The notes under the pieces: model-generated
The model's database searches: none
Seen by the model: the letters and a program-made list of their open reading frames with translations, nothing else
Told to the model about the DNA's origin: nothing
Source of the DNA: Cordylochernes scorpioides
Taxonomy: Eukaryota > Arthropoda > Arachnida > Pseudoscorpiones > Chernetidae
Direction: 5' to 3'
Length of the DNA: 64,000 bases
Assembly: GCA_030710605.1 (NCBI GenBank)
Contig: CP092863.1
Coordinates: 141,740,896-141,804,895, forward strand
Position numbers and translations under genes: made by a program
Shown: positions 1-10,964 of the stretch, piece after piece
Layout: each line of letters opens with the position of its first letter
How positions within the stretch are numbered: the stretch's first letter is position 1

Positions 1-3000
1 TTGCCTCTCCAGGCTTCTATTTCCTCATTGGCTGTGTGATGTAGGGTCGTGTGTTAACCCCGCCTAACATTGTGATACTAAGGCCTGCCTCTCCAGGCTT
101 CTATTTCCTCATTGGCTGTATGATGTAGGGTCGTGTGTTAACCCCGCCCTACATTGTGATACTAAGGCTTGCCTCTCCAGACTTCTATTTCCTCATTGGC
201 TGTATGATGTAGGGTCGTGTGTTAACCCGCTACATTGTGATACTAAGACTTCTATTTCCTCATTGGCTGCTATGATGTAGGGTCGTGTGTTAACCCCGCC
301 TACATTGTGATACTAAGACTTCTATTTCCTCATTGGCTGTATGATGTAGGGTCATGTGTTAACCCCGCCTACATTGTGATACTAAGGCTTGCCTCTCCAG
401 GCTTCTATTTCCTCATTGGCTGTGTGATGTAGGGTCGTGTGTTAACCCCGCCTACATTGTGATACTAAGGCCTGCCTCTCCAGGCTTCTATTTCCTCATT
501 GGCTGTATGATGTAGGGTCGTGTGTTAACCCCGCCTACATTGTGATACTAAGGCTTGCCTCTCCAGGCTTCTATTTCCTCATTGGCTGTGTGATGTAGGG
601 TCGTGTGTTAACCCCGCCTACATTGTGATACTAAGGCCTGCCTCTCCAGGCTTCTATTTCCTCATTGGCTGTATGATGTAGGGTCGTGTGTTAACCCCGC
701 CTACATTGTGATACTAAGGCTTGCCTCTTCAAGCTTCTATTATCTCATTGGCTGTGTGATGTAGGGTCGTGTGTTAACCCCGCCTACATTGTGATACTAA
801 GGCTTGCCTCTCCAGGCTTCTATTTACTCATTGGCTGTATGATGTAGGGTCGTGTGTTAACCCCGCCTACATTGTGATACTAAGGCTTGCCTCTCCAGAC
901 TTCTATTTCCTCATTGGCTGTGTGATGTAGGGTCGTGTGTTAACCCCGCCTACATTGTGATACTAAGGCCTGCCTCTCCAGGCTTCTATTTCCTCATTGG
1001 CTGTATGATGTAGGGTCGTGTGTTAACCCCGCCTACATTGTGATACTAAGGCCTGCCTCTCCATGGCTTCTATTTCCTCATTGGCTGTATGATGTAGGGT
1101 CGTGTGTTAACCCCGCCTACATTGTGATACTAAGGCTTGCCTCTCCAGACTTCTATTTCCTCATTGGCTGTATGATGTAGGGTCGTGTGTTAACCCCGCC
1201 TACATTGTGATACTAAGGCTTGCCTCTTCAGACTTCTATTTCCTCATTGGCTGTATGATGTAGGGTCGTGTGTTAACCCCGCCTACATTGTGATACTAAG
1301 GCTTTGCTCTCCAGACTTCTATTTCCTCATTGGCTGTATGATGTAGGGTCGTGTGTTAACCCCGCCTACATTGTGATACTAAGACTTCTATTTCCTCATT
1401 GGCTGTATGATGTAGGGTCGTGTGTTAACCCCGCCTACATTGTGATACTAAGGCCTGCCTTTCCAGGCTTTTATTTCCTCATTGGCTGTATGATGTAGGG
1501 TCATGTGTTAACCCCGCCTACATTGTGATACTAAGGCTTGCCTCTCCAGGCTTCTATTTCCTCATTGGCTGTGTGATGTAGGGTCGTGTGTTAACCCCGC
1601 CTACATTGTGATACTAAGGCCTGCCTCTCCAGGCTTCTATTTCCTCATTGGCTGTATGATGTAGGGTCGTGTGTTAACCCCGCCTACATTGTGATACTAA
1701 GGCTTGCCTCTCCAGGCTTCTTTTTCCTCATTGGCTGTATGATGTAGGGTCGTGTGTTAACCCCGCCTACATTGTGATACTAAGGCTTGCCTCTCCAGAC
1801 TTCTATTTCCTCATTGGCTGTATGATGTAGGGTCGTGTGTTAACCCCGCCTACATTGTGATACTAAGGCTTGCCTCTCCAGACTTCTATTTCCTCATTGG
1901 CTGTATGATGTAGGGTCGTGTGTTAACCCCGCCTACATTGTGATACTAAGGCTTGCCTCTCCAGACTTCTATTTCCTCATTGGCTGTATGATGTAGGGTC
2001 GTGTGTTAACCCCGCCTACATTGTGATACTAAGGCTTGCCTCTCCAGACTTCTATTTCCTCATTGGCCGTATGATGTAGGGTCGTGTGTTAACCCCGCCT
2101 ACATTGTGATACTAAGGCTTGCCTCTCCAGACATCTATTTCCTCATTGGCTGTATGATGTAGGGTCGTGTGTTAACCCCGCCTACATTGTGATACTAAAA
2201 CTTCTATTTCCTCATTGGCTGTATGATGTAGGGTCGTGTGTTAACCCCACCTACATTGTGATACTAAGGCTTGCCTCTCCAGACATCTATTTCCTCATTG
2301 GCTGTATGATGTAGGGTCGTGTGTTAACCTCGCCTACATTGTGATACTAAGGCTTGCCTCTTCAGGCTTCTATTCTCTCTTTGGCTGGGTGATGTAGAGT
2401 CGTGTGTTAACCCCGCCTACATTATGATACTAAGGCTTGCCTCTTCAGGCTTCTATTATCTCATTGGCTGTGTGATGTAGGGTCGTGTGTTAACCCCGCC
2501 TACATTGTGATACTAAGGCTTGCCTCTCCAGACATCTATTTCCTCATTGGCTGTATGATGTAGGGTCGTGTGTTAACCTCGCCTACATTGTGATACTAAG
2601 GCTTGCCTCTTCAGGCTTCTATTCTCTCTTTGGCTGGGTGATGTAGAGTCGTGTGTTAACCCCGCCTACATTATGATACTAAGGCCTGCCTCTTCAGGCT
2701 CCTATTCTCTCATTGGCTGTATGATGTAGGGTCGTGTGTTAACCCCGCCTACATTGTGATACTAAGGCTTGCCTCTTCAAGCTTCTATTCTCTCATTGGC
2801 TGTATGATGTAGGGTCGTGTGTTAACCCCGCCTACATTGTGATACTAAGGCTTGCCTCTTCAGGCTTCTATTCTCTCATTGGCTGTGTGATGTAGGGTCG
2901 TGTGTTAACCCCGCCTACATTGTGATACTAAGGCTTGCCTCTTCAGGCTTCTATTCTCTCATTGGCTGTATGATGTAGGGTCGTGTGTTAACCCCGCCTA

Positions 3001-3260
3001 CATTGTGATACTAAGGCCTGCCTCTCCAGGCTTCTATTTCCTCATTGGCTGTATGATGTAGGGTCGTGTGTTAACCCCGCCTACATTGTGATACTAAGGC
3101 TTGCCTCTCCAGACTTCTATTCTCTCATTGGCTGTGTGATGTAGGGTCGTGTGTTAACCCCGCCTACATTGTGATACTAAGGCTTGTCTCTTAGGCTTCT
3201 ATTCTCTCATTGGCTGTGTGATGTAGGGTCGTGTGTTAACCCCGCCCACACTGTGGCAAA
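1..3260 (+). repeat. 83-bp intronic minisatellite, about 39 units
   Basis: Tandem array of an 83-bp unit. Each unit carries a pyrimidine-rich stretch ending in CTCTCCAG, then a CCTCATTGG segment, GATGTAGGGTCGTG and a GTTAACCCCGCC segment. Several units are about 67 bp because they lack the 16-nt piece containing CTCTCCAG (for example near 235-250, 315 and 1380). Units after about 2340 drift (TATTCTCTC for TATTTCCTC). The array runs directly into the acceptor of the aquaporin exon at 3276, and the acceptor sequence matches part of the unit. The left end lies outside the window. Open frames inside it are repeat artefacts. Confidence 0.97.
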
Positions 3261-3275
3261 AGCCTGCCTCTCCAG

Positions 3276-3364
3276 ACTTCCACTTTGGAAAGTCCCACCT
3301 TATATCTTGGCGGAGTACCTCGGCTCTTTGGTGGGATCCTTCCTCGTCTTTGCCCTCAACTATG
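3276..3364 (+). CDS. Aquaglyceroporin exon: transmembrane helix 3
   Basis: Internal exon of a channel of the MIP/aquaporin family, glycerol-permeable branch. Translation reads LPLWKVPPYILAEYLGSLVG followed by SFLVFALNY. This is the helix 3 region of aquaglyceroporins, where a W-x-x-V-P-x-Y-x-L-A motif opens the helix and an aromatic pair closes it. The acceptor CTCTCCAG ends at 3275 and the donor GTGAGT starts at 3365. The exon starts with the last base of a split codon and leaves one base (phase 1), which joins the exon at 10965 to make Asp, as in the YYD of animal aquaglyceroporins. Exons for helices 1-2 and the first NPA box must lie left of the window. The acceptor is almost identical to part of the adjacent minisatellite unit. 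Family call is sure; paralogue is not. Confidence 0.88.
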
Positions 3365-3417
3365 GTGAGTTGTTACAATATAAATATCACATACATACAT
3401 GACACTTATTTACCAAT

Positions 3418-3740
3418 ACACTCATGGACAAAACTTAAGGAAACTGTACCTTTTAGCATGTATATCGGGATTGAGACAATAACTTTGAAAGATATTACAG
3501 TGACCTTTATTGAAGACACACGAGATAACCAAGTGTGAACAAAACTTAAGGAAGTTGTACCTTTCAGCATGTATATCGGGATTGAGACAATAACTCTGAA
3601 AGATATTACAGTGACCTTTATAAAGACACACGAGATAACCAAGTGTGAACAAAATTGTCTCTGTATTCTTCTTCTTAGAAAAAGTAGACGACCGGCGATA
3701 TCAAATACTTTCCACTTCTTTAAGTTTTGTCCATAAGTGT
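3418..3740. mobile_element. Tc1/mariner-like MITE, family M, with an internal duplication
   Basis: Starts ACACTCATGGACAAAACTTA and ends in the inverted complement (TTTAAGTTTTGTCCATAAGTGT), with TA at the edges. The middle, the segment with GATATTACAGTGACCTTTAT, is present twice. It has no transposase. This is the first of many family M copies in the window. Confidence 0.85.
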
Positions 3741-3840
3741 GGTGGTGGTGTTTTGTCCATGGAGTAGATCAGATCGGTACGTGCACCCTGATCACAATAC
3801 CGGCCAACCGAGGTGCCTTGTCCGAATGGGTTCATAAGTG
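3741..3840. repeat. Dispersed repeat shared with 13978-14070
   Basis: The segment with TTGTCCATGGAGTAGATCAG, ATACCGGCCAAC and GGTGCCTTGTCCG recurs at 13978-14070 with few changes. Here it is cut by the Gypsy insertion at 3846. Class unknown. Confidence 0.7.
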
Positions 3841-3845
3841 TATAT

Positions 3846-4193
3846 TGTTGCACTGGTCTGCGGTTTGGCAGATTCTTCAGTCTTGAGTCTCTCCTCAGAC
3901 GTGTCTTGCATCTTTCCAGAACGTGTCTCAACCATCTTACAAGGTTAAACCAGTCAATAATAAGACAACTATAAATTTAGGTAGCACCTAGAATATCTCT
4001 TTATTTATCACATCAAAGTTTAAAGCATATGGGGTGTTTAGTGTATCAAAATACAAATGTTTTATAGTACATAATATTTTATAGTAATAATCTGTTTTAT
4101 AAAAATAAATAAATGTATAATTTAAATTGTAAATATATTAAAAATAATATTATAAATAATTTTAAAAATACGCGCATTAATCATGATGCAACA
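3846..4193 (-). repeat. 3' LTR of the Gypsy element
   Basis: 348 bp, near-identical to 8717-9064. In element sense it begins TGTTGCATCATG and ends CCAGTGCAACA. A purine tract lies directly before it on the internal side. Confidence 0.95.
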
Positions 4194-4638
4194 CTTCCCC
4201 CTCTCCAGAGGTCGTCACGTCCTCGTGAGTGACCTCATAAATTCTTTCAAAATAGGGTTTGAGTCTTGAGACATGGACAATCAATGGGTCTTGGCCAGGA
4301 TTATCTTTCGGCTCAATTAAGTAATTTACGTTGGACAGCTTCTTTAATATTCGATATGTGTCAAAATATTTTCTCAATAGTTTTCCACATTTTCCGATTT
4401 TCCTGACTGGTGTCCAAACTGCCACTAAATGTCCTGGTTCATAGATTCTCTCGTTGTGTTTTTTGTCATAGTTTCTTTTCATTCTTTCCTGAGTCTTCTC
4501 TGTGTTGTTAATGGCTACCTGTCTCGTCCTTGCTATTTTATCTAAGTAGTTTTCTATATATTCGTCGTAATCCTCCATGTTACTGTCCGTTGGGATATTC
4601 TCGTCGTCTAAGAGGGACATGGGTTCCCTCCCAAACAA
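4177..4638 (-). pseudogene. Gypsy integrase C-terminal part
   Basis: 153 codons in the same frame as the main pol frame upstream but separated from it by a TAA near 4669-4671. It begins at FGREP, a conserved motif after the integrase catalytic core, and contains a GHLVAVWTPVRKIGKCGKLL segment typical of the Gypsy integrase C-terminal (GPY/F-like) domain. It ends LHHD at a stop inside the 3' LTR, so the pol terminus overlaps the LTR by a few codons. Confidence 0.85.
4194..4206 (-). other. Polypurine tract of the Gypsy element
   Basis: On the - strand the sequence GGAGAGGGGGAAG directly abuts the 3' LTR. This is the position and composition expected for the plus-strand primer of LTR-retrotransposon reverse transcription. 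Confidence 0.75.
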
Positions 4639-4668
4639 CAGGAAAAATGGAGAGTAGCCTGTGGTTTC

Positions 4669-6078
4669 TTAAATTGTGGTATTATACGCGTGGGTGATAA
4701 AAGGAAGGATTTCGTCCCAGTTCTTCTGATCCGTATTCACATACATGCTGATCATATTGATTAAAGTTCTATTTAGCCGTTCCGTTAGTCCGTTAGTCTG
4801 GGGGTGGTAGCTCGTTGTGAAGCAATGTTTAACTTTGCACATTTTCATAACCTCCTTCATCAAATTGCTAGTGAATTGTGAACCTCTGTCGCTGAGAAGA
4901 AATCTTGGAGCCCCGTGACGTAAAAATATATGTTCGATTAAAAATGTAGAGACTTCTTTCACTGTCGCTTCTGGTACTGCCTTTGTTTCAGCATACTTGG
5001 TATAATAATCCGTCAACACAATTATCCATTTCCTTCTTCTTTTCGTTGATGGCAAGGGGCCAACAAAGTCAATTCCGATTATTTCAAAAGGGTAGTTAGC
5101 CGGGGGAATAGGTTGTAGAAGTCTAGATGGCAACTGATTTGAACCTTTCCGACTTTGGCAAAGATGGCACGTCTTTACAAATTCGGAAACATCTTTCAGC
5201 ATGGAAGGCCAATAGTATTTATTCTTCAATCGGTATGTGGTTCTGGCGACGCCCAGATGGCCATTCAGCATATGGTTGTGGTATTCACTCATGATTTCTT
5301 TCCTTCTTTTCTTTGGCACTACCAGCAACCATTCTCTACCTTCAGGATTTGGATTTTTCTTGTAGAGACACCCATTTTCTTCTTTAAAGTTCTGTGTAAT
5401 TGAACGCTTGTTTCCACTAAGGTTCTCCTTAATATTCTCAATAAAATCATCCTTTTCGTCTATTATTTGATTCAAAAATAGTCTTTCATAATCCTCGTCC
5501 CATTCGTTTTCTGGTAAGGGTCCTCTAGATAGACCATCAGCGTCCAGATGTTTTTTTCCCGATTTGTGTATAATTTCGAAATTATATTCCTGAATCTTCA
5601 GTGCCCATCGTGCTAATCGACCGGTCGGATCTTTTAAATTCTTAAGCCAGCATAGTGCGTGATTATCAGTGACGATTTTAAAGTGCCTTCCATATAAATA
5701 GGGCCGTAATTTTGATATCGACCACACTACAGCTAAACATTCCTTTTCGGTGGTTGAATAATTTTGCTCAGGTTTACTTAGGGTTCGGCTCAAATATGAT
5801 ATTACCTTCTCTTCGCCACCGATATTTTGAATTAGTGTTGCGCCTAAGCCGATGTTAGAGGCATCTGTGTGAATGCAGGTGGCTGCATTTGGATCAAAGT
5901 GACCTGAAATTGGCGGATTCATAAGAGCTTTTTTAAGGTTTTGGAACGCTTCTTCCTGTTTTCCTGTCCAGATAAATTGCACATTTTTTCTGATGAGACT
6001 GGTCAATGGGTCAGCGATTAATGAGAAATTTTTAATAAATTTTCTATAATATGAGCACATTCCTATGAATGATTGCAC
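4669..6078 (-). pseudogene. Gypsy RNase H and integrase
   Basis: 469 codons. The N-terminal third is the end of RT and RNase H (CIHTDASNIGLGATL, then TEKECLAVVW and VTDNHALCWL, the catalytic D/E/D region). The HHCC zinc finger of integrase follows (HNHMLNGHLG through CHLCQSRK). Then comes the catalytic core: an Asp in IIGIDFVGPLP, an Asp in LLSDRGSQF, and a Glu in QTNGLTERLNR. Product in a live element would integrate cDNA. The frame differs from the RT frame at its upstream end (near 6070) and ends at a premature TAA, so this copy cannot make a full pol protein. Confidence 0.95.
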
Positions 6079-6605
6079 TTCTTTGGCCTTCTTGGGCTGA
6101 GGAAAATCTCTAACGGCTTTGATTTATATTCGGCAGGTTTTATACCCTCTTGGTTGGTTATATGTCCAAGGATCTCAAGTTCCTCGAAAGCAAATCTGCA
6201 TTTCTTGGCGTTCAGTTTTAAATTAGATTCGCTGAAGCATCTGAGGACAGCTTCAAGTCTTTTAATGTGGGTTGGAAAGTCCGAGCTGTATATAATCACA
6301 TCGTCCAGGTAGCAAAGGCAAATCTGCCATCTCAGATTTCCGAGGACATTGTCCATGTTCCTCTCAAAAGTAGCAGGGGCGTTGCATAGACCGAAGGGCA
6401 TTACGTTGAATTCATATAACCCATGTGCAGTAGTGAAAGCCGTCTTCTCTTTGTCTCTCTCTTCAATTTCGACTTGCCAATATCCCGATTTGAGATCTAT
6501 TGCTGAGAAGTACTTGAATCCTTGGAGAGTATCCATTACATCATCAATTCTTGGGAATGGATAAACATCCTTCACTGTTACTTCATTTAATTTCCTGTAG
6601 TCCAC
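6063..6605 (-). pseudogene. Gypsy reverse transcriptase, core
   Basis: 180 codons covering RT palm and fingers: MDYRKLNEVTVKDVYPFPRI, then FSAIDLKSGYWQV, then the FGLCNAPATF box and the catalytic CYLDDVIIYS (the Y/F-x-D-D box). All are standard for Ty3/Gypsy. It overlaps the next upstream frame by a few bases in another frame, so a small indel near 6600 broke the ORF. A second indel near 6070 separates it from RNase H. Confidence 0.95.
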
Positions 6606-7294
6606 ACAAAATCTGTATTTGCCATCTCGTTTTTGACCAATATAACGGGAAAGGACCAGGGACTTGAAGATTGTCTAATTATTCCTTCTTCGAGCATCTC
6701 GTCTATTTGATCCTTTATGATGGTTCGTTCCTTAGCGCTTACCCGGTAAGGCTTGTGCTCTATCGTTTTTGCGTCTTCTGTATGAATCTGATGTTTTGCC
6801 AAATTGGTCCTACCTAACCTCGATGAGAACAAATCAGTATACTTGGCCAAAATTTGTTTTAACCTCTCTTGTTCTTTAAATGATAAATTTTTGTTTATTT
6901 GAAATTGTATTTCGTCATTTTCATTCTGCTTCTCTTTATTCTCTATAAAATTTACCCCTGCAGGAAGACTTCCATAAGCCAGTGTTTGGTCTTTCATGAT
7001 TTTTAAAGGTCGAGGATAAGGGTTCGTTATCCAGATATGGGTTTTCTTATCCGTGACAGTAAGCAAACTTCTTGCCAATCGAAAACCATTTGTTTGAGTC
7101 ATTCTGTTGTTCTCTTCGATGACATATTCGCCATCCTCTGCTTCTATTGAGGCCCTAATAAATTTAATAGATAGTTTAGGTATAACGGTATCTGTAGTGC
7201 TCTTTATTTTTTTTAGATCATAATTGCTTACGTCATGATTACTCATCAAATTATATTTTATTGTTTCTCGTTTACAATCAATTTTAGCATTCAT
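6587..7294 (-). pseudogene. Gypsy pol: linker and RT N-terminus
   Basis: 235 codons joining protease to RT. The C-terminal end has the pre-palm motif seen in Gypsy RTs (HKPYRVSAKER, then IDEMLEEGIIRQSSSPWSFP). The N-terminal 130 residues are a poorly conserved linker. The last residues are out of frame after an indel near 6600. Confidence 0.85.
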
Positions 7295-7586
7295 TTTTTA
7301 AAAGGAAATCTCGTCCAAGAATAAGAGTTCGTAGATGCGCGTCCATTACTACAAATTCGTGGGATAATTCAGTGTCATCAATTTTTAAATCTAAAATAAT
7401 GCTACCTACCATATCTAATTTTTTCCCATCGGGTCCTGAACACGTTTTAGTGAGACTATTTATTTCACGGCCAGCAAAAAGTGCTGTTCTTAGGTCGACC
7501 ACTGAAAGATCGGCGCCTGTATCAATCAAAGCTTCGCATAACTCTATCTTGTCCACATTAATATTAATTTTGTACCTAGGGTCCAA
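7284..7586 (-). pseudogene. Gypsy aspartic protease
   Basis: 100 codons with the catalytic ALIDTGADLSVVD motif (D-T-G plus hydrophobic neighbours) near residue 20 and the LILGRDFL flap/strand motif near the end, matching retropepsins that cleave Gag-Pol. The frame overlaps the following pol frame by about 11 bases in a different frame. This could be a programmed shift or a lesion; I cannot tell from one copy. Confidence 0.85.
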
Positions 7587-7642
7587 CTTTCTAATTCCAT
7601 TTATGGTCGACTTGCTTTGATTGAAGGAATCAGGCGCGACAC

Positions 7643-8236
7643 TTAGTTTAAATCTTCCAACACGGAATATCTATTCCGTGTAGGAATATTCGTTTGTGTG
7701 TCATTACAAACATCCGCATAGAGGCGAGGCCGTGTATAATCTTTCCTTTCGTCCATTTGAAGATTTTCTTGGCTCTTGTATTGGGAAACTGAGGGGTCCT
7801 CTTCCACGATCCTCACAAACTTGACTCTGCAATACCGCGCTACGTGTCCTGGCTTGTTACACTTGAAACATATTGGTCTCCCGTCTTCTGTCCTATTCCT
7901 GTTTGAATCTGGACTCTTATTGTATGTTTTCCTTGGGTAGACCGGTTTTGGCTCAGGAATGGGAGTGTAAAATCGTCTAGGGGCAGATACCTGGGGCAGC
8001 GGCTTGTTCTGGTAGTACCTCGGAGCGGGGGCCTGGGGCTTGGGGGTGTTCTGGTAGTACCTCGGAGCGGGGGCCTGGGGCTTGGAGGTGTTCTGGTCTG
8101 GTCTTCTGAACGACGGAGCGTTCTTCCATTGCTCTTGATGATGGGAACGAGGAGAGCGTGGTCCATTATATAGAGCCTTTGATTTTTCTATACGTTCTTG
8201 ATAATTATTTTCAAACAAATCCATCTTTTTACACAA
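7643..8236 (-). pseudogene. Gypsy Gag, nucleocapsid part
   Basis: About 197 codons in the same frame as the capsid part but separated from it by a TAA. It is rich in Pro, Arg and Gln, with two near-identical blocks (PKPQAPAPRYYQNTPKPQ and a second copy). It carries one CCHC zinc knuckle (CFKCNKPGHVARYC), the RNA-binding signature of Gag. Confidence 0.9.
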
Positions 8237-8290
8237 TCTTAGGAGTTCGTTGTTATTCTTAGGAGGGTTTAAGTAGAGGGCAAAAGAGTA

Positions 8291-8806
8291 TTATTTCTTT
8301 AACCCTCCAATAACCCAATTTATTTTATTCTCTTCTTCCATTTGGGGGTCGACCTTGTTGCACAGAACAAGGATATCCTCTGCAAACCTGATTGCAGGTT
8401 CATTCCACTGCTGCATTCTGTTCAGCCTCATCTTCAATTCTTCTTTGTTGGCGTCTGAGCCCAAATCCTGAATTAGGCGGCTCTTGAAATGTTCCCAGCT
8501 GGTAAAGCTTATCTTGTGTAGGTCCAGCCAGGTTTTGGCGCTACCAATCATGTTCATGGCTGCATAGCGAGGAATAATATATTCTGCCCAGTGGTACAGG
8601 AAGCCAATTTCTTCAAGGGACTCAATCCATGGGCGAGGGTCTTCTGTTCCATCATATTTGGGGATGTCTATGTTGGGGTTCAAAACAACTGGGTCGGCAC
8701 TTGCATCTCCACCAATTGTTGCACTGGGCTGCGGTTTGGCAGATACTTCAGTCTTGAGTCTCTCCTCAGACGTGTCTTGCATCTTTCCAGAACGTGTCTC
8801 AACCAT
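8291..8806 (-). pseudogene. Gypsy Gag, capsid part; start lies inside the LTR
   Basis: 171 codons. It has the retrotransposon Gag fold signature (AEYIIPRYAAMNMIGSAKTW, then FKSRLIQDLG and an AEDILVLCNKVDP helix). The first ATG in frame is at 8806, inside the LTR (8717-9064), so about 30 codons are encoded by the LTR, and the LTR/primer-site junction is read through. The frame ends GGLKK then TAA at 8291, and coding-like sequence continues in the same frame, so this is a nonsense mutation or readthrough stop. Confidence 0.88.
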
Positions 8807-9064
8807 CTTACAAGGTTAAACCAGTCAATAATAAGACAACTATAAATTTAGGTAGCACCTAGAATATCTCTTTATTTATCACATCAAAGTTTAAAGCATG
8901 TGGGGTATTTAGTGTATCAAAATACAAATGTTCTATAGTACATAATATTTTATAGTAATAATCTGTTTTATAAAAATAAATAAATGTATAATTTTAATTT
9001 TAAATATATTAAAAATAATATTATAAATAATTTTTAAAATACGCGCATTAATCATGATGCAACA
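8717..9064 (-). repeat. 5' LTR of the Gypsy element
   Basis: 348 bp, near-identical to 3846-4193. In element sense the LTR is followed by ATTGGTGGAGATG; the TGG three bases in is a possible primer-binding-site start, but I cannot assign the tRNA. The gag frame opens inside this LTR. Confidence 0.95.
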
Positions 9065-9065
9065 A

Positions 9066-9255
9066 TATACAGTATAAATACCTCTCTGTAAAGGACAACG
9101 CCTAATTGCAGAGCCAAAGTGTCCTTTAGGAAGAGGTGTCCTCTTACCGGAGAGTAGCTAAATAGTAAAAATGGTAATTTTGAAAATGAAAACTGTCCTT
9201 TGTAGAGAGGTGTCCTCTAGCGGGGTGTCTGATAAAGGGAGGTTATACTTTATAT
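9066..9255. mobile_element. MITE family P (pogo/mariner-like)
   Basis: About 190 bp with inverted ends: TACAGTATAAATACCTCTCT at the left and GGGAGGTTATACTTTA at the right. Internally it has the GTGTCCTTTAGG and GTGTCCTCTTACCGGAGAG segments that form the 91-bp arrays elsewhere. It ends against the Gypsy LTR. Confidence 0.8.
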
Positions 9256-10060
9256 GACATATATGGATGCGATATATGGATAGATTCCAGGATTCTTGAA
9301 ATGAAAATGTAATAACTATTTTTTCAATATTTTTAAATTATTATTCCTAGTAACGTGGTACAGACCATGATAATCATGTTGGATAGAAATTAGGGACTGC
9401 TTTTTACTCTAAGTGTACCACATGTCTACACATATAGAAAGAAGATTTCAAATATTAAGACAATATAAAAACATAATTTAAGAAAAACAAATAAAAATAA
9501 GCAATAAACAGTAAACAACAGAAAATGTTTTCTTTTCTAAAATTCTTCTAAATGAATTTTTTTTATACGAGATATTAAAATTCAAACATATTTAAAATAA
9601 AAAAAGTGTAATTAAGGGATGTTTAGAATTTTTAAATTCTGTGTTTGAAAGGAATTGTACGTAGGATGATGATAAAAAAGATTAATTATACCAACTGGTG
9701 TTGACAGGTTGTGAAAAGTAATTGTCAGAGAGAGGAGTTGCATACACACAATTTGTAATAAAAATTATTATCATTCACCAAATGGAATAGCGATTCAAAC
9801 ATAACGAGAAAATACGAAATATGTAAATAATATTTATTTCATATTAATACCATAATTTCTTTTCTGACAATATCAGGAAAACTTTTTCTAACACTTAGAT
9901 CAATTCGTTTGCAGGAATAGTTGTAGAGAGAGGGGTCTGATATAAATACATTCATAGAGAAAACTTGAGGAAGTGGTAAGTTTATGATGTCGCCGGTCGT
10001 CTGTTTTTTTTTTTTTTTTTTTTTGAAGGAGACAGAGACAAATTTTTATTTATAATAATA
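9256..10060. other. Aquaporin intron, AT-rich, no gene seen
   Basis: No coding frame or conserved motif. At 9948-10060 there is the left half of a family M MITE (ACATTCATAGAGAAAACTTG, GTCGCCGGTCGTCTG, a T tract and GAAGGAGACAGAGAC), truncated on the right. Confidence 0.7.
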
Positions 10061-10064
10061 GTCT

Positions 10065-10315
10065 TTATTCTTGATTCTATGGTCTGTTTTCTTGATTACA
10101 TATCATCCAAATCATTGTGTGTGTGATTTTATCGTCTGAATTCTTGATTACACAGTCTGTATTCTTGATTATATAGTCTGCTTTCTTGGTTATATCGTCT
10201 GCTTTCTCTTGATTATATCGTTTGCTTTCTCTTGATTATATCGTCTGCTTTCTTTTGATTATATCGTCTGCTTTCTCTTGATTATATAGCCAGAATATTT
10301 TGCCTATATAATCTG
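10065..10315. repeat. 23-bp tandem repeat
   Basis: Imperfect repeats of CTGCTTTCTCTTGATTATAT plus a CGT spacer, about 10 units, best preserved at 10190-10295, decaying to the left. Confidence 0.85.
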
Positions 10316-10689
10316 CTTAATTAATAAAATTGGTTTCAGAATAACACCACATTGTTAATATGTTTTTAAGGTTCTAGAAAGTGCTCACCATTGACAAATC
10401 AATACCTGCCAAATATATGTCATCTTTCGTTTAGTTATTGTAGAGAAATTTGTCTTTTAAAAGAAAAGAACACACAAATCAATTATAGCGCTTATGATGA
10501 TACTTTTTATTTTAATTTTAACAAAGATTGATGGAGTTGCGTGGGGTTTCTGAATAATATTGTAGCAGATTATTTATGATATATATTCTATGAAAATATT
10601 TTTAAATTAAGATATTTGTGTGAGCAATAGTAACCCAGAAATTATTTGAAAAAGTAAAAATCAATATCAGGTAAAAAGTTTTTTTAAAA

Positions 10690-10742
10690 TTTAAATTTGC
10701 AAGCTTTCGAGCAAATATACTGTTCTTCAACGGGCTGATATT
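10690..10742 (-). ncRNA. Penelope-type ribozyme-like box, degenerate (family D)
   Basis: The - strand reads TTGAAGAACAG, then a spacer, then CTCGAAAGCTTGC. This resembles the minimal hammerhead of Penelope-like elements (CUGAAGA .. GAAA plus a very short helix III ending UU), but the first box is mutated. Related boxes are at 25305, 47500, 49210, 52280, 52510, 52650, 52970, 53080 and 55210. Confidence 0.4.
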
Positions 10743-10870
10743 CTATGTACATTCTCTAAATAATATTTATACAGAATAATTTGTATTTTGTTACACTGTA
10801 AAATTTTCTCATTGCCTCTCTGCTATTTTATTAGTTTTAATCTGGTTTTACATTAAATATAAATTGTCCT

Positions 10871-10912
10871 ATCATCCTGAAGTTTGTCTTCCCTAATTTT
10901 CTACATGACAGC
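10871..10912. repeat. 42-bp segment shared with 54141-54185 and 62340-62392
   Basis: ATCATCCTGAAGTTTGTCTT followed by CCCTAATTTTCTACATGACA. The same block is inside a Helitron-like element (62340-62392) and directly before the acceptor of the exon at 54134. Here it lies about 55 bases before the acceptor at 10964. Confidence 0.75.
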
Positions 10913-10964
10913 AACAGCTATTGACGACTAAATGTTGAGAAGTAAGTGAAGGTATATGTTCCAG

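Larger units (their letters stand above)
3846..9064 (-). mobile_element. Ty3/Gypsy LTR retrotransposon, full length but inactivated
   Basis: Two 348-bp LTRs flank a - strand gag-protease-RT-RNase H-integrase order, which is diagnostic of Ty3/Gypsy. LTR ends are TG..CA (TGTTGC/GCAACA). A 4-bp ATAT lies on both sides (3842-3845 and 9065-9068), a candidate target duplication. It sits in an aquaporin intron in antisense orientation, between family M and family P MITE copies. Coding is interrupted by an in-frame stop after gag, frame changes near 6600 and 6070, and a stop near 4669. The LTRs remain very alike, so insertion is fairly recent. No envelope-like frame was seen. Confidence 0.95.

Noticed and set aside
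1..3260. Possible CRISPR-like array
   Set aside because: Units are contiguous near-identical 83-bp repeats without unique spacers, in a eukaryotic intron.
5155..8845. Plus-strand frames of 70-85 codons across the Gypsy element
   Set aside because: Antisense shadows of the - strand pol and gag genes.
3846..9064. Envelope gene that would make this an endogenous retrovirus
   Set aside because: Nothing between the end of integrase and the 3' LTR; integrase itself ends inside the LTR.
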